14,695 bases of DNA from Nitriliruptoraceae bacterium (GTDB lineage Bacteria > Actinomycetota > Nitriliruptoria > Nitriliruptorales > Nitriliruptoraceae): NCBI GenBank assembly GCA_007118045.1, contig SKTG01000109.1, positions 1 through 14,695 on the forward strand. Reading direction: 5' to 3'. Positions within the stretch are counted from its first letter, which is position 1, and the number at the start of each line of letters is the position of its first letter. The position numbers and the translations under genes are program-made. The notes under the pieces were generated by a model. It was not told the origin of the DNA. It saw only the letters and a list, made by a program, of their open reading frames with translations, and searched no databases. Positions 13,560 through 14,695 of the stretch are shown piece by piece.

Positions 13560-14695
13560 TCAGGCCCCCTGCGCCATGGCTTCGGCTGGGTCTGCGCCGG
13601 CCATCATCAGGCCCATCGCCTCCTTGCTGACGGGCATCTCGAACGGTCCCACCAGCCGCCCCTGGAACATCACGGCGACCCGGTCGGCCAGGGCGAGGAC
13701 CTCGTCGAGCTCCGAGGAGACCAGCACCACCGCGGTTCCCTCGTCGCGTTTGACCACGAGCTGTTTGTGGATGTACTCGATCGAACCGACGTCGATGCCA
13801 CGGGTCGGCTGCGAGGCGACCAACAGGTCGATCGGGCGGTCGAACTCCCGGGCGATCACCACCTTCTGCTGGTTGCCGCCGGAGAGCGAGGACGCGGGGG
13901 TGTCGACCGAGGGTGTCCGGATGTCGTAGAGCCCGACGAGTCGGTGCGCGTTCTCCGCGATGGCCTGGAACTGCAGGGTGCGACGCTTCGCGAACGGTTC
14001 CACGTCCCACTGGTTGATGACGAGGTTCTCCGCGATCGAGAACTGGGCGATGACGCCGTCGCGGCCCCGGTCCTCGGGGACGTGGCCCACCCCCGTTCGG
14101 AGCACGTCCTTGCGGCTGAGTTCGGCTATCGGGCCGCCCCCGATCGAGATCCGGCCTCCGGCCGCGGCACGCAGGCCGGTGATGGCCTCGACCAGCGGGC
14201 TCTGGCCGTTGCCCTCGACACCCGCGATCGCCAGGATCTCCCCGCGTCGCACCTGCAGGTCGACGTCCTCGACCACCGGTGAGCCAGCGGCGTCGGTGAC
14301 CGTCAGGTCCTCGAGCTCCAGGACGACGTCCTTCGTGGTCGCCGGCGGCTTGTCGACCACGAGCTCGACCGGGCGGCCCACCATCAGGTTCGCCAGCTCC
14401 TGCTCGCTGACCTCGCCCGGCTCCGCGGTCCCGACGATGCGGCCCCGACGCAGCACGCTGATGCGGTCCGCGACCGCCCGGTGCTCCCGCAGCTTGTGCG
14501 AGATGAACACCACGGAACGGCCCTCGGCCTTGAAGGCGCGGATCGCCTCGAAGAGGTCGTCGCTCTCCTGGGGCGTGAGCACCGCGGTCGGCTCGTCGAG
14601 GATCAGCAGCGTGGCGTCGCGGTAGAGGGCCTTGAGGATCTCCACCCGTTGCTGGACACCCACCGGGAGGTCCTCGACGAGCGCGTCCGGGTCGA
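13560..14695 (-). CDS. ABC importer ATP-binding protein, two ABC domains (5' end beyond window)
   Basis: This is the ATPase subunit of the importer, with a start outside the right edge; 377 residues are visible. The first ABC domain is cut: its signature (DLPVGVQQR, visible residues 8-16), Walker B (LLILDEPTAVLTP, about 29-41) and H-loop His (SHK, 65-67) remain. The second domain is complete: Walker A-like GVEGNGQSP (158-166) lacks the lysine, signature LSGGNQQ (270-276), and Walker B region LLVASQPTRG (290-299) lacks the usual Asp-Glu. Such degenerate second sites are usual for this double-ABC family (RbsA/BMP-type nucleoside importers). An apparent start at 14663 is only an internal GTG within the first signature and is not the gene's start. 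It leads the visible operon; the substrate-binding lipoprotein would be expected further to the right. Confidence 0.88.
   Translation of the reverse strand, partial: DPDALVEDLPVGVQQRVEILKALYRDATLLILDEPTAVLTPQESDDLFEAIRAFKAEGRSVVFISHKLREHRAVADRISVLRRGRIVGTAEPGEVSEQELANLMVGRPVELVVDKPPATTKDVVLELEDLTVTDAAGSPVVEDVDLQVRRGEILAIAGVEGNGQSPLVEAITGLRAAAGGRISIGGGPIAELSRKDVLRTGVGHVPEDRGRDGVIAQFSIAENLVINQWDVEPFAKRRTLQFQAIAENAHRLVGLYDIRTPSVDTPASSLSGGNQQKVVIAREFDRPIDLLVASQPTRGIDVGSIEYIHKQLVVKRDEGTAVVLVSSELDEVLALADRVAVMFQGRLVGPFEMPVSKEAMGLMMAGADPAEAMAQGA

Noticed and set aside
12079..13929. Long plus-strand frame opposite the permease genes
   Set aside because: It is Gln/Arg/Asp-rich shadow sequence over two well-supported permeases with a 4-nt overlap.
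14661..14663. GTG as the start of the ABC ATPase
   Set aside because: The frame continues to the right edge, and this codon lies within the first ABC signature, so the gene must begin outside the window.

Overview
This is a high-GC window with almost purely G/C third positions, consistent with an Actinomycetota chromosome. Several proteins are of actinobacterial type: a mycobacterial-type SerC, an AdoK-like adenosine kinase, lysine 6-aminotransferase (Lat) and a PAC2-family protein. A deep-branching lineage such as Nitriliruptoria is a guess and cannot be proved from this sequence. I see no insertion sequence, prophage, CRISPR array, tRNA or rRNA; it reads as ordinary chromosome with one striking small gene.

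Layout. Positions 1-65 hold the first codons of an unidentified leftward gene. Positions 343-1620 (-) encode a class I SAM methyltransferase of the THUMP-like family. A 595-nt region without a gene (1621-2215) carries several dyads and the probable promoter and 5' leader of a 120-residue chromatin protein (2216-2578, +). In that protein a lysine-doublet tail like histone H1 is joined to a C-terminal minimal histone fold. A strong hairpin follows it, then a PAC2-family gene (2706-3611, +) with a leaderless-type promoter. Converging on this from the right is a two-gene leftward operon, lat (5267-6646) followed by an aldehyde dehydrogenase (3631-5184), predicted to convert L-lysine to alpha-aminoadipate.

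Divergent from lat is a rightward pair: adenosine kinase adoK (6940-7923) and a small membrane protein resembling small multidrug-export proteins (7946-8452). serC (8457-9572, -) converges on that pair and is divergent from an aspartate-type aminotransferase (9683-10870, +). The right third is a leftward operon for a nucleoside/simple-sugar ABC importer: a double-ABC ATPase (13560 to beyond the right edge), permease 1 (12226-13557) and permease 2 (10967-12229). The genes are nearly abutting or overlap by 4 nt.

How the genes may work together. Lat and the dehydrogenase are consecutive steps of one pathway. The ABC importer and AdoK could both serve purine-nucleoside salvage, although they are not in one operon. 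SerC and the class I aminotransferase are core amino-acid enzymes. The candidate for an unusual system is the tailed bacterial histone with its structured upstream region.
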